A stretch of 64,000 nt of DNA, taken from contig CATNEN010000025.1 in the NCBI GenBank assembly GCA_950097015.1, positions 2,711,001 through 2,775,000 on the forward strand, read 5' to 3'. Under the pieces are notes generated by a model, which searched no databases, was not told the DNA's origin, and saw nothing but the letters and a program-made list of their open reading frames with translations. The translations under genes and the position numbers were made by a program. The stretch comes from Macrostomum hystrix. Taxonomy: Eukaryota; Platyhelminthes; Macrostomidae. Positions within the stretch are counted from its first letter, which is position 1. Every line of letters begins with the position of its first letter. Below, piece after piece: positions 1-11,309 of the stretch.

Positions 1-648
1 ACAGATTCACAGACCAGTTCACAGTCTAACAGATTCACAGACCAGTTCACAGTCTAACAGATTTACAGACCAGTTCACAGTCTAACAGATTCACAGACCA
101 GTTCACAGTCTAACAGATTTACAGACCAGTTCACAGTCTAACAGATTCACAGACCAGTTCACAGTCTAACAGATTTACAGACCAGTTCACAGTCTAACAG
201 ATTCACAGACCAGTTCACAGTCTAACAGATTTACAGACCAGTTCACTGTCTAACAGATTCACAGACCAGTTCACAGTCTAACAGATTTACAGACCAGTTC
301 ACAGTCTAACAGATTTACAGACCAGTTCACAGTCTAACAGATTCACAGACCAGTTCACAGTCTAACAGATTTACAGACCAGTTCACAGTCTAACAGATTC
401 ACAGACCAGTTCACAGTCTAACAGATTTACAGACCAGTTCACAGTCTAACAGATTCACAGACCAGTTCACAGTCTAACAGATTTACAGACCAGTTCACTG
501 TCTAACAGATTCACAGACCAGTTCACAGTCTAACAGATTTACAGACCAGTTCACTGTCTAACAGATTCACAGACCAGTTCACAGTCTAACAGATTCACAG
601 ACCAGTTCACAGTCTAACAGATTCACAGACCAGTTCACTGTCTAACCT
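1..648. repeat. 28-bp minisatellite, dimeric order
   Basis: About 23 copies of a 28-bp unit (core CAGACCAGTTCACAGTCTAA) run off the left edge. Units alternate between ATTCAC and ATTTAC forms, giving a 56-bp higher-order repeat over most of the array. Confidence 0.95.
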
Positions 649-700
649 TCATATATTTCACCATTGTTAAGTGTCGCGACCATTTCAATTAGTCTATGGG

Positions 701-841
701 CTAACTGGCCAGCCGGCTGGCTCCCGACTCGCTGACGAAAACTTCCTCCTGCACTGAGGCCGCCGATGTGGCTGTTGTGACACTCGCCAGCCGCACCATC
801 CGACTGGTGCAATTCGTAGAATAATTCGATGTTGGCCGGTG

Positions 842-879
<38 letters not shown>

Positions 880-2998
880 GTCGGACTTGTTCGTTGCTTA
901 GCAACCGAATCGGCACCTGTCGCCAGCGTTGCCGACTTGCAGTAGCGTCCTCGCCGCCGCCAGACTGAGTTCGACGCGCCTCAATTGATGAAGGCGTCGA
1001 CATTAGCGACGAAGAATTCGACGAGGAGGTTGACGCGGATGTTGAAGCCTGCGACTGCTGTTGTTGAAACGGCGGCGGGGGTGGAGGTGGTCGCCGCCGT
1101 TGAACCATCGGTGGCATTGGCAGCGGAGGCTCTTTGATTTTTGTTGACTTTGTCGCGCTGTGCAGTGAGAAGACCTCTTCTGAAGAGAGCATGGTGGTTT
1201 GTAATATCCTGCACCCATCGCGCACAGGTTGTATAAAACTCCAGTCTTATTCTGCGACTTACCGTCGGCATTGTCTGCAGCCAGGTCGTCATCTTCTTGG
1301 TCGGCTAGGACAGCCTGGCAGCTTCCCCCGTAGCCGTTCGACCCGGCGCCTCTGCGCGGCGTCGGGGTTGCTGCAGCTGCCGCGGTGCAGTGGGATCGAA
1401 TCTGGGCTATCAGGCTGTCGCAGGCGTTGATGTTACTAAGAATCTGGGCATTGTCGGCCGATAAGGTGCGCTGGCGAGGTGGATTGGCGAGTTGGAATGA
1501 AGGAGAGGAAAGATTCAGCTTTTGTTTTCAAATTTCCAGCGCCTTTTGTGTAAAATGTATGTCTAGTCGTTCTTCTATATTCTTCAATATCGAGCCACCT
1601 CACCTCATTTCCACAACCACCCAGTATCTACATCTACCTCACTCCCTACTCCTCCACACCCCTAGTATCTACAGCCATCCCACTCGCTACTTCTCGTCAA
1701 TTCGTCAAATACCCCACTCCCTAACCATCGATAGCCATCCCACTCCTCACTCCTCCAACCTTCTGTTTCTTCAGCCACCCCACTCCCTACTCCTAAACAC
1801 CCATCAGTTTCTACAGCCACCCCACTCCCTGCTCCTAGACACCCATCAGTTTCTACAGCCACCCCACTCCCTGCTCCTAGACACCCATCAGTTTCTACAG
1901 CCACCCCACTCCCTGCTCCTAGACACCCATCAGTTTCTACAGCCACCCCACTCCCTGCTCCTAGACACCCATCAGTTTCCACAAACATTCTACTCCCTAC
2001 ATTTCACACCCCTAGTTTCTACAGCTACTCCCATCCCCTCCACACCCTTCAATTTATACAGCCATAATTTCTTCAAAGACTAATTCTACAATTTCACACC
2101 CGTTTCTTCGACCACCCCAGTACCTAACCTACCCTTCCCATTTAATACAAACGAACCTATTCTACTTTTCCGCCTGGCATATAATTCCGTCATGATACGT
2201 AGAGTGCAATATTAATAGCCTGCAGAATAAGCCTCGATGATATTAGCTAGATGTCAACAGCAATCGCGCAAAACATACTGAAGTAGGAAAGAGCTGTTGA
2301 ATTCAGACATCAACTGGACGAGCTTATCCGCAAAGGGCACCCGCACGGTGGTTGTTCGATGGCTAACCTTGAAAAAACTGTATGCACCCAAGAAGGGCTG
2401 CACTTTTCCATCTATCCGCGTGCCAACTGCTATGCGCACTGTGTTCAGTCCTCTGGGGTGTGCGGGCGATGGGAAAAATATTCACTCGCTCAACAGGGAA
2501 AATATTGAACAAGAGCTACAGGTAAAGGAGGGACACAGGACGTCATTTTTCTTCCCAGTGAATTCAGGTGCCAGTTGCACCGCTTGACGTATTGGAGTGT
2601 CTTCTAAAAGCTTCACTGTATATATGGATATTGGATAGAGAGGTTTAATAGATAGAACCCTAACCCTAACCCTAACCCTAACCCTAACCCTAACCCTAAC
2701 CCACTTCGGCAGATAGGCAGCCAGTGGCACAGTTGCAGCGTTTGCTCGGCGCTTCCAACGCCTGTGTACAACTATTCTGTCCATGGACCGGGGGACCGCT
2801 ACACCACTTTATACCCCAGTTAATCCAAGCACACAAATTTATCAAAACCTCTCGATTAGTAATAAAAAAATTGCTGATTGAGCAGCTGCTACTCACTCGC
2901 TGTTTCATCAGCCAGTCGATCCTGTCCTCGATTCTTTGCCAACGATCTCCAACCGCTGTCCCAGTTTGTTCATCCGGTCCTCCGGTGGACGCAATCAT
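701..2998 (-). CDS. Unrecognised Q/P/S-rich protein, three proposed exons
   Basis: I do not recognise this gene. The secure part is the last exon 1179-701, ending in TGA-type termination at 701-703. It encodes EEVFSLHSATKSTKIKEPP, a proline run, FQQQQSQASTSAS, then LLSNEQVRR followed by about eleven glutamines. A 3-prime splice site (TCTCTTCAG at 1182-1180) joins in phase to an upstream exon of about 1469-1263 whose donor is G/GTAAGT. That exon reads NAQILSNINACDSLIAQIR and an acidic stretch ADQEDDDLAADNAD. A third exon, 2998-2897, begins with ATG and ends CGA/GTGAGT. It encodes DRWQRIEDRIDWLMKQR, which could be a short coiled coil, and its phase 0 fits the next exon. The intron between them holds a 42-bp repeat, telomeric hexamers and a SINE fragment. 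The protein is probably intracellular and largely disordered. Further exons may be missing. The last two exons are fairly likely, the first is tentative. Confidence 0.4.
1770..1990. repeat. 42-bp minisatellite, about five copies
   Basis: The unit contains CCCACTCCCTGCTCCTAGAC and CAGTTTCTACAGCCAC. Looser related sequence continues on both sides (1600-2110). It lies in the proposed intron of the polyQ gene. Confidence 0.85.
2656..2702. repeat. Interstitial telomeric repeat (CCCTAA)n
   Basis: About 7.5 perfect CCCTAA hexamers, the complement of the animal TTAGGG telomere unit, sit inside the proposed intron of the polyQ gene, directly beside an S1 SINE fragment. Confidence 0.95.
2705..2835 (-). 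mobile_element. S1 SINE fragment
   Basis: A worn reverse copy of the S1 3-prime half (GCTTCCAACGCC, TGTCCATGGACCGG, TACCCCAGTTAA) can be lined up with the better copies at 7.9 and 46.1 kb. Confidence 0.55.
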
Positions 2999-3761
2999 TA
3001 ATTGGCAGGTGATTGTGGGGATATTACTTGTTTGTACTATCTGTACTTGTCGTTCTTATTAAAATATTTTTTGCGCTGTCTTTTTTCTGTGCATTAAATC
3101 CGGCCACTGTCGCGGCCTGGCCCAAATCCGCCAGTTAGAGGGGGAGCATTCATTCTCTTCCCCTTTGGTATATCAGATCCGTGCTCCGTTCCCTCCACCA
3201 TTTTCTCGACCCCCTCTCCCTCACCCAGCCGAACCTGAACAAATCCCCGCGTCCCACCTAAATTCTGATCCCTCCGCACTGCACTGGGCAGAGGAAGGGG
3301 AAATCAGTCGGGGAGGAAGGGAGATGCGATGGGATTTAGACTTTCTCACCGCACAATGCGCTTCTAGCAAGAGAGACACACGGCGGGGATGAATTTGGGA
3401 GTTGAACGCAAATAGCGGTCGGGGGTGGGCGAGAGCTCTCCGGTACAGTCACGTGACGTCCTGCCTGTCCTATCTATGCGATTCCCATGCAATCTCTATA
3501 TCCTTGTACGCTTGTTTGGACCTAAAGTTTTTAGACAAACTTTTTAATTACTCGCACATGTGTTAGAAAATATCTAGGGGGATGACACGTGAGGGTGGTG
3601 TGCGTCACCGACCGTAGATCCTATATTACATTGTGCCCGCATAGATTCCACTCAATCTGTCAATCACAATTCCGACACAGCGGTACTTCCCAATACAACC
3701 ATTTTGCTTTTATGTAAGCTTAAAACTAACTGTTCAGACAAAATATAGATGGATCTGTGCT
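2999..3761. other. No gene seen
   Basis: Mixed-composition DNA between the polyQ gene and the 20-bp array. I see no convincing exon; short frames here lack splice context or homology. It could hold the promoter or 5-prime UTR of the polyQ gene. Confidence 0.4.
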
Positions 3762-5247
3762 GACTTATTGGGTCTATGATGTCTTAGTGGGATCTATTGT
3801 GTCTTAGTGAGATCTATGGTGTCTTAGTTGAATCTGTGGTGTCTTAGTGGGATCTGTGGTGTCTTAGATCTGTGGGATCTTAGTGTCTTATAGTGGGACT
3901 ATGGGATCTATGGTGTCTTAGTGGGATCCGTGGTGTCTTAGTTGGATCTGTGGTGTCTAAGTGGGATCCGTGGTGTCTAAGTGGGATCCGTGGTGTCTTA
4001 GTGGGATCTGTGGTGTCTTAGTGGGATCCGTGGTGTCTAAGTGGGATCTATGGTGTCTTAGTGGGATCCGTGGTGTCTTAGTGGGATCCGTGGTGTCTTA
4101 GTGGGATCTATTGTGTCTTAGTGGTATCTATGGTGTCTAAGTGGGATCTGTGGTGTCTTAGTGGGATCCGTGGTGTCTAAGTGGGATCCGTGGTGTCTTA
4201 GTGGGATCCGTGGTGTCTAAGTGGGATCCGTGGTGTCTTAGTGGGATCTATTGTGTCTTAGTGGTATCTATGGTGTCTAAGTGGGATCTGTGGTGTCTTA
4301 GTGGGATCCGTGGTGTCTAAGTGGGATCTATGATGTCTTAGTGGGATCCGTGGTGTCTTAGTGGGATCTATGGTGTCTTAGTGGTATCTATGGTGTCTAA
4401 GTGGGATCTGCGGTGTCTTAGTGGGATCCGTGGTGTCTAAGTGGGATCCGTGGTGTCTTAGTGGGATCCGTGGTGTCTAAGTGGGATCCGTGGTGTCTTA
4501 GTGGGATCTATTGTGTCTTAGTTGTATCTATGGTGTCTAAGTGGGATCTGTGGTGTCTTAGTGGGATCCGTGGTGTCTAAGTGGGATCTATGGTGTCTTA
4601 GTGGGATCCGTGGTGTCTTAGTGGGATCCGTGGTGTCTTAGTGGGATCTATTGTGTCTTAGTGGTATCTATGGTGTCTAAGTGGGATCTGTGGTGTCTTA
4701 GTGGGATCCGTGGTGTCTAAGTGGGATCCGTGGTGTCTTAGTGGGATCCGTGGTGTCTAAGTGGGATCCGTGGTGTCTTAGTGGGATCTATTGTGTCTTA
4801 GTGGTATCTATGGTGTCTAAGTGGGATCTGTGGTGTCTTAGTGGGATCCGTGGTGTCTAAGTGGGATCCGTGGTGTCTTAGTGGGATCCGTGGTGTCTAA
4901 GTGGGATCCGTGGTGTCTTAGTGGGATCTATTGTGTCTTAGTGGTATCTATGGTGTCTTAGTGGGATCCGTGGTGTCTTAGTGGTATCTATGGTGTCTTA
5001 GTGGTATCTATGGTGTCTTAGTGGGATCTATGGTGTCTTAGTGGGATCTATGGTGTCTTAGTGGGATCCGTGGTGTCTAAGTGGGATCTATGGTGTCTTA
5101 GTGGAATCTGTGGGGTCTTCGTGGAATCTGTGGTGTCTAAGTGGGATCTATGGTGTCTTAGTGGAATCTGTGGGGTCTTAGTGGAATCTGTGGTGTCTTA
5201 GTGGGATCTGTGGTGTCTTAGTGGGATCTGTGGTGTCTTAGTGGGAT
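3762..5247. repeat. 20-bp minisatellite, about 74 copies
   Basis: The unit is close to GTGGGATCTGTGGTGTCTTA. Variants at three positions (TCTG/TCCG/TCTA, CTTA/CTAA, GGG/GGT) recur in the same order in blocks, showing a higher-order repeat made by block duplication. Confidence 0.95.
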
Positions 5248-5964
5248 CGTGTTTGGATGCATCTATCAGAATATTAAAGAGTCCATTGCCTATTTCTTCT
5301 TTCTTGTATGTCAATGTCCAGCACAGGCAAAGGAATTTTATTTTAGTAAACATTCTGCAAGACAATTTTGTATTTAAAAACTTAAATGGCAGATATGCCT
5401 GATAATGTGGGTCGCCTGTACAGTATTTAGCAGATTCGTGAGCGTTGAAGGCATGCATCTCTATTTATTCAAAGATCTGCCCATTTCATTCCAGCCCAAA
5501 CAATATTTATTATCTTAAAGTTTTGACGCTTAAAGAAATCTAGCTAAAACCCAGCTGTCACTCGCTAAATGCTCCGGCTTGACATGACAGCAAAGCTATG
5601 TAATTATCTTTAGACTCGCCTTACAATCTGTCATTATTCTTATGGTCTCACAATAAAATATTTTTTTTCTGAGCCAAATCCATGACATTCTGAGCAGTTC
5701 TGCATCCGCTTTTAGCAGAAAATAAAATCAGAGTAATCAATATCAAATGCTTCTTAGCAAATCAGTTTCCTGAGACCGTGCTGCTGGGTAAGTCGCTTTT
5801 CTACAATCATTTGTTTGAAAAACGTTTAATACAATTTCCATCAATGAAGATTAAGCGTGCATCAGATGAGTATAAAATTGACTTTATAAACAATTGTCAC
5901 TAAAAATTCATTTTCGCACTCAATAGAAATTTCTGAAGGTAAAAATGTTCACGGAGGCAGGGAG
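5248..5964. other. AT-rich spacer, no gene seen
   Basis: No exon, RNA gene or repeat is recognised between the 20-bp array and the S2 SINE. Confidence 0.4.
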
Positions 5965-6330
5965 AGTTCAAGTGGGTCAGTGGTCAAGGGAAACGCGCTT
6001 GCCTCTCGCACCAAGGTCCTTGAGCTCGATTCCGCGGCGAGGCCACATTTATTTGGGGCGCAGCCGCGGAGAGAAGGCTTGGGGGCTTGTCGTGCAATTT
6101 ACGCCCTTGAGGGCCAACCTCCAAGGCACAGTGAGAGTGTACACTGCCTGACGATGAGAAAGTCAGGGCAGATGTACACACCTGTGTGAGCGTGTGCCTG
6201 CGTTCAGTATCTGAGTGCGTGTGTGCTCAGGAGTCACTGAAAAGGGCAGAATTTCCTCCTCGCTGGCGGCGGGTGTCCACCAAACGGTGCGCCATTGTCC
6301 GCAGCCCTCCTGCAATTATTGTTAGGAAGA
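5965..6330 (+). mobile_element. S2 SINE, nearly full length
   Basis: A tRNA-like head (GTCAGTGGTCAAGGGAAACG, then GAGCTCGATTCCGCG as box B) is followed by a conserved body including GCAGATGTACACACCTGTGT and a tail ending GCAATTATTGTTA. It matches the copy at 42.0-42.4 kb over its length. Confidence 0.85.
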
Positions 6331-6365
6331 GGTCGGGGCTTCGAACCTCAACTCAAGGGAAACTA

Positions 6366-6560
6366 TCTCGTTTTTGTCGCCTTTAGCAAGACACTAAATT
6401 ATCCACATCTTCAGTTCACCTAGCTGCAAAATGAGTAGCAGCATTTGCTCAGGTAGAATTTTGGTGGGTGGGGCGGTTTCCAGTCCACGGACTGAAATGC
6501 TGTACACGGCCTTTGGATGCACCGCGCACGAGCTGCGTACATCTTGCCCTACTGGGTTTG
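6366..6560 (+). mobile_element. S1 SINE 3-prime fragment
   Basis: CCTTTAGCAAGACAC, CTTCAGTTCACC, CAGTCCACGGACTGAA and the ending CTACTGGG match S1. The copy abuts the S2 element and ends about 45 bases before the splice-acceptor-like site of the synaptotagmin-like gene. Confidence 0.65.
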
Positions 6561-6627
6561 GTGTCGATTCTAACTAATACTCGTATTTCAACCGATTGCC
6601 ACAGGTGCTGTATGTTCAATCAACTAA

Positions 6628-9597
6628 ATGACTGTCAAGACCACATCAGCACTAGCCGTCCCAGCCACTGTCGGCGGACTGGTCGCGGGCCTGCTTCTGG
6701 CCCTTCTGTTTGTGCTGCTGATGCTCCGAAAGCGAATCAGTCGCTGCCAAAGCTGCTGCGTGAAGTCCGACAGCGAAGTGGACGATGATGTCGGAGAAAA
6801 GTTCCGGATCGACAACGAAGCGAACGCCAATGTCGGCCTGTCGACAACGATAGTATTGTGCCAACCCGCGCCGCCCCCAGTCCAGACCCGGGCCCGACTG
6901 CTGCAGAGCCAGAAGCTGCTGCTGGTGCAAAAGCAACAGCAGATCATCAGGCAGCTGCAGCCAACGATTAAGTTGAATCCGAGTCTGTCGACCCACAAAA
7001 AGCTATTGGATGAGTTCGGTCTGGTTGAGAGACCAGGTAAAGGTATTTTTATGACTGAAGACATTTAAAGTGGATGGGCTATGACGTTCACTATAATCTC
7101 TTAAAGCCTCACTAAAATTTCCAACCGTAAATTGCTTTAAACCGTTTTGCTTAATGGTTTCAAGTATTTTAAAGCCCAGCGCAGCTGCGGAATGGAGTTT
7201 AGTATCATAGACTAGCTAAATTGCGCCCCATTACTTTTCCGTTTGGAAAGATTCACGGAAGTCTAAATCATAAAAAAGAAGAAAAACAAAAAGATGAACT
7301 ATTTCAGAGGTTTTGAAATATAAAGATTATACTATCAATAAAAAAGAATCCCGCCTAAAAATTTCAGACCTTGGCGACCAATCCTATGTGGGCAGAATCC
7401 TTCTGGCAGTTCGCTACCATCGTTCTGAGAAACTACTGAAAGTCCTAGTGATTCGGGCCAAGCTGAAATTCCCATTTTTAGAAAACAAGACCAGCTTAGC
7501 CGACGTAAGTCTAGTGTGCCAGCTTACTGTGCCAGGCTGCGAAGGCTTTGTTGCTATGCGATCGCACTCGGTGTTGGGAACAACTAAGCCGCGTTGGCAG
7601 TCAGAGTTTCATCTCAAAAATGTCACGAAGGTATAGACGTGAATTCGTGAAATAGAACTCTTTGTTGACTCGAGTATATATATATATATAATTTTGTATA
7701 TTTGAAACAAGGCTCTCATTATCCGTTACATGACTTTGAGCACATCTCAAGATCACAATGTTTCAATTGCCCTTAATGTCATGATTCAATGAGGCTCTCG
7801 GTTTGAGTAAGTTCATTTATTGATAATTTTCATGTTTACACCTGCCCCGATCGGGCCAGATGTGCAGTCGACAGCACAGCCGCAGCTATTGCTGCCAGCA
7901 ATAGGTATCTAAATGGCTGCGTACGGCTGTTCAGTCCATGGACTGGGGGGACGTCACACCCGCACTCAATTACCCCAGCTGACCCCCAGGTACCCAGTTA
8001 ACAACTGAATGAACTGAAGCTATGCAGAGCTAAGTGTCTTGCTAAAGGACACAAATTGTTCTAGTGGAGTCGGGAATCGAACCCCCGACCTTCAAGTCGT
8101 CAGTTTGACGCCCTAACCAATAGGCCACAGTCCCTTATGTGATTAAATGAGACTCTGAAAATTAGTTACACGATCTCATGTGGCTGTCGAAGTCAGTTAA
8201 ACGATTTCATGCTCTTAAGACTGTAAAGGGCAGCTATATGAATCAATCGGCTCGATAGAAGAAACAGCGGGACTGTAAGAAACACTAAGCCACATGAATA
8301 TTTTCAAGCTCGCACGTCCACTAATCCTCCTATTCGTTTCCCTTTGAATCAATCACACACGAAAGTCGATGCTCCAGCAGCGAGTAGCGGCCCGTCTGGC
8401 GGTGTACAACGGCTCCGACCCGATCGGAGACGTCAACCTATCCCTGGCCCGCTGCCAGATGAGCCAGCTCAAGCACGGTCTGCTGTTCTGGCGCAATCTG
8501 CTCTGGTTCTGCCGCGACTGCGACGCGGCCTTGTCGCCATGGGGTACCGTGAGAATCTCCAGCCGAATTCTGGCCGAATCAGCCCCGCGCCAGGTCTGCC
8601 TGACGCTGCACTCTTCTGAGATTTTCCGGCCACCCTCCGGGCCGGAGCAGTTGTATAGCCGGACGTTTCGAGCGCGATTATCAGTGCACAATGGGACGGA
8701 CTTGCTGGCCGAGGCAAGCACAAATAAGACCGCAACACAGTCCATTGTGAATTGGGACGCACTAGAGGTATGGTAAATTCTGGTCTAAAAGTAACACCCA
8801 AACTTTCCATGATCCTGTGACTTCCGGTCTAGAAGTCCTTGATCCTGTGACTTCCGGTCTAGAAGTCCTTGATCCTGTGACTTCCGGTCTAGAAGTCCTT
8901 GATCCTGTGACTTCCGGTCTAGAAGTCCTTGATCCTGTGACTTCCGGTCTAGAAGTCCTTGATCCTGTGACTTCCGGTCTAGAAGTCCTTGATCCTGTGA
9001 CTTCCGGTCTAGAAGTCCTTGATCCTGTGACTTCCGGTCTAGAAGTCCTTGATCCTGTGACTTCCGGTCTAGAAGTCCTTGATCCTGTGACTTCCGGTCT
9101 AGAAGTCCTTGATCCTGTGACTTCAGGTCTAGAAGTCCTTGATCCTGTGACTTCCGGTCTAGAAGTCCTTGATCCTGTGACTTCCGGTCTAGAAGTCCTT
9201 GATCCTGTGACTTCCGGTCTAGAAGTCCTGGATCCTGTGACTTTTTTGTACTCGAAGAAGTCCAATGGTAACTTCTAGTACAGAAAATGAATTCGGCTTT
9301 CAGGTGACTTTCGGCGTTCTTGTAAACGCCGACACCTATAACAGCCTAGCCGTGGTTGTCTCCGTGCGCGAGCTGACCTCTCCCGGTCGTGGCTGGCTGC
9401 GTTTAGCCAGCAACTCTCGCCGACCAGACTGTCGGCGGTATTTAAGCTGCCTAGTCGGCCACGATCGGCCCTTAAAGTCGTCCGCGCTGGCCTTCAATTT
9501 GAATCCGCCGCCAGCGAATGTTGCCACAACGAACGAACCGCAGCAGCATCATCAACAACAGCAGCAGCAGCACGCTCATGCAGCAGTGAATGTATAA
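6628..9597 (+). CDS. Synaptotagmin-like protein with degenerate C2 domains
   Basis: Four phase-consistent exons, 6628-7036, 7368-7630, 8378-8767 and 9304-9597, encode about 451 aa, a normal synaptotagmin length. The start is the ATG at 6628, directly after an in-frame TAA. Residues about 10-32 form one membrane helix (GGLVAGLLLALLFVLLML) followed by RKR and cysteines (CQSCC), the usual type-I arrangement with cytosolic C2 domains. C2A (VGRILLAVRYHRSEKLLKV, then RVAARLAVYNGSDPIGDVNL) is split by intron 2. C2B (VRISSRILAES, then SRTFRARLSVHNGTDLL) is split by intron 3. The loop aspartates that bind calcium in Syt1 are absent, so the protein resembles the calcium-independent Syt12/13-like group; I cannot name the paralogue. 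The C-terminus carries a histidine/glutamine run. Intron 2 holds a SINE and intron 3 a 30-bp array. A likely role is vesicle tethering or trafficking. Confidence 0.8.
7848..8136 (-). mobile_element. S1 SINE, nearly full length
   Basis: Reverse copy inside intron 2 of the synaptotagmin-like gene. Box B appears as GGAATCGAACCCCCGACC and the internal palindrome CAGTCCATGGACTG is intact. Confidence 0.85.
8811..9240. repeat. 30-bp minisatellite in intron 3 of the synaptotagmin-like gene
   Basis: Fourteen almost identical units (TGACTTCCGGTCTAGAAGTC core), with only about two substitutions in all. The unit is a multiple of three and stop-free in one frame on each strand, creating spurious 150-170 aa frames. 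Confidence 0.97.
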
Positions 9598-10240
9598 TTA
9601 AATACACGGTCGCCATTAGAGTACAATGTTAGAGTGTAAACAATGGCACACTCGCAGTCAATCTTCACTTGCACTGTATGATTTTGGGCACCTCTTACCC
9701 TTAGACAGTTAAAGTGTGCAGCAATTAGTATTGTTACACGCTCCAGATGTCTATGGCCCGAAAAAATTACTAACTCTTTTGAAAGTAACTTTATAAAATG
9801 TCTAAGATACTACTTACTTAAAAACCACAGTAGAATAGTCTATATCTGCGCCTATTCTGCTATTTTTCACTTCACTTTTCACGTCAGTATTAAAATAAAA
9901 CACGAAGTCGATTATTTGACCGACCAAACGACTAAAATCAAACTAAAAGTACATTGGCACCAGAACACAAGAGATGCGTGAATGCAAATCGAAAATAATG
10001 TAACTGTTTTCTCTTTATTTTCAAACAATGCGATTAAAACCATTTTTTACAGCGTAAGGGCCATGAAAAAGCGGTGGCAGCAGCAAATTCTTAGTTAAAT
10101 GTTAAACGTTTCAGTCCCATGACTGGTAAGTCTTCTTGATGAGTTTAATTTTAACAGTGGAGTAGAAGAGACAGAAAGGCCTGTTGCCTTGGCGGAGTCA
10201 GATTCACACAAAAGTTAAAATTTGGTTAGAAAAATTGCAA
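9598..10240. other. 3-prime flank of the synaptotagmin-like gene
   Basis: AT-rich sequence with no exon. AATAAA at about 9894 is a candidate polyadenylation signal for the upstream gene, about 300 bases after its stop. Confidence 0.4.
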
Positions 10241-10242
10241 AG

Positions 10243-11180
10243 ACCTAAACTCTCTACCCTAAAGACAGGCACTCTACCCAAAATCTCTACCCTAAAGACA
10301 TGCACTCTACCCAAACTCTCTACCCTGAGGACAGGCCCTCTACCCAAACTCTCTACCCTAAAGACACGCACTCTACCCAAACTCTCTACCCTGAGGACAG
10401 GCACTCTACTCAAACTCTCTACCCTGAGGACAGGCACTCTACCCAAACTCTCTACTCTAAAGACATGCACTCTACCCAAACTCTCTACCCTAAAGACATG
10501 CACTCTCCCTCAACTCGCTACCCTGAAGACAGGCACTCTACCCTGAAGACAGACAATCTACCTAAACTCGCTACCCTGAAGACAGGCACTCTACCTCAAC
10601 TCGCTACCCTGAAGACAGGCACTCTCCCTCAACTCGCTACCCTGAAGACAGGAACTCTACCCTGAGGACAGGCACTCTACCCAAACTCTCTACTCTAAAG
10701 ACATGCACTCTACCCAAACTCTACCCTAAAGACATGCACTCTACCCAAACTCTCTACCCTAAAGACATGCACTCTACCCAAACTCTACCCTAAAGACATG
10801 CACTCTCCCTCAACTCGCTACCCTGAAGACAGGCACTCTACCCTGAAGACAGACAATCTACCTAAACTCGCTACCCTGAAGACAGGCACTCTACCTCAAC
10901 TCGCTACCCTGAAGACAGGCACTCTCCCTCAACTCGCTACCCTGAAGACAGGCACTCTCCCTCAACTCGCTACCCTGAAGACAGGAACTCTACCCTGAAG
11001 ACAGGCAATCTACCTAAACTCTCTACCCTGAAGACAGGCACTCTCCCTCAACTCGCTACCCTGAAGACAGGAACTCTACCCTGAAGACAGGCAATCTACC
11101 CTAGAGACAGGCACTCTACCCTAGAGACAGGCACTCTACTCTAAAGACAGGCACTCTACCCTAGAGACAGGCACTCTACC
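10243..11180. repeat. 33-bp minisatellite with internal block copies
   Basis: Units contain CTCTACCCAAACTCTCTACC and AAGACAGGCA, with many length variants. A block of about 140 bp near 10497 recurs at about 10797. Confidence 0.9.
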
Positions 11181-11303
11181 CAATTTCATAATCCTGAAGA
11201 AAATGCATAATAATGTAGCTAGTAGAGTAAGTAAACACTAATGACGCAACTTAATACAGCAGTAGTTGCGGGCAATGGGATAGTTGGGGTGCAGGTGGTG
11301 CAG

Positions 11304-11309
11304 TTTATT
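11304..11309 (-). terminator. AATAAA overlapping the Rae1 stop codon
   Basis: Minus-strand AATAAA at 11309-11304 contains the Rae1 TAA stop (11307-11305). If it is used, cleavage would follow 10-30 bases later and the 3-prime UTR would be only a few dozen bases long. Confidence 0.55.

Noticed and set aside
1-648. CRISPR-like array
   Set aside because: Units are head-to-tail with no unique spacers, and there are no cas genes in this eukaryotic window.
8762-9278. Overlapping 150-170 codon frames on both strands
   Set aside because: They are the 30-bp intronic array; the splice sites on either side join real C2-domain exons across it.
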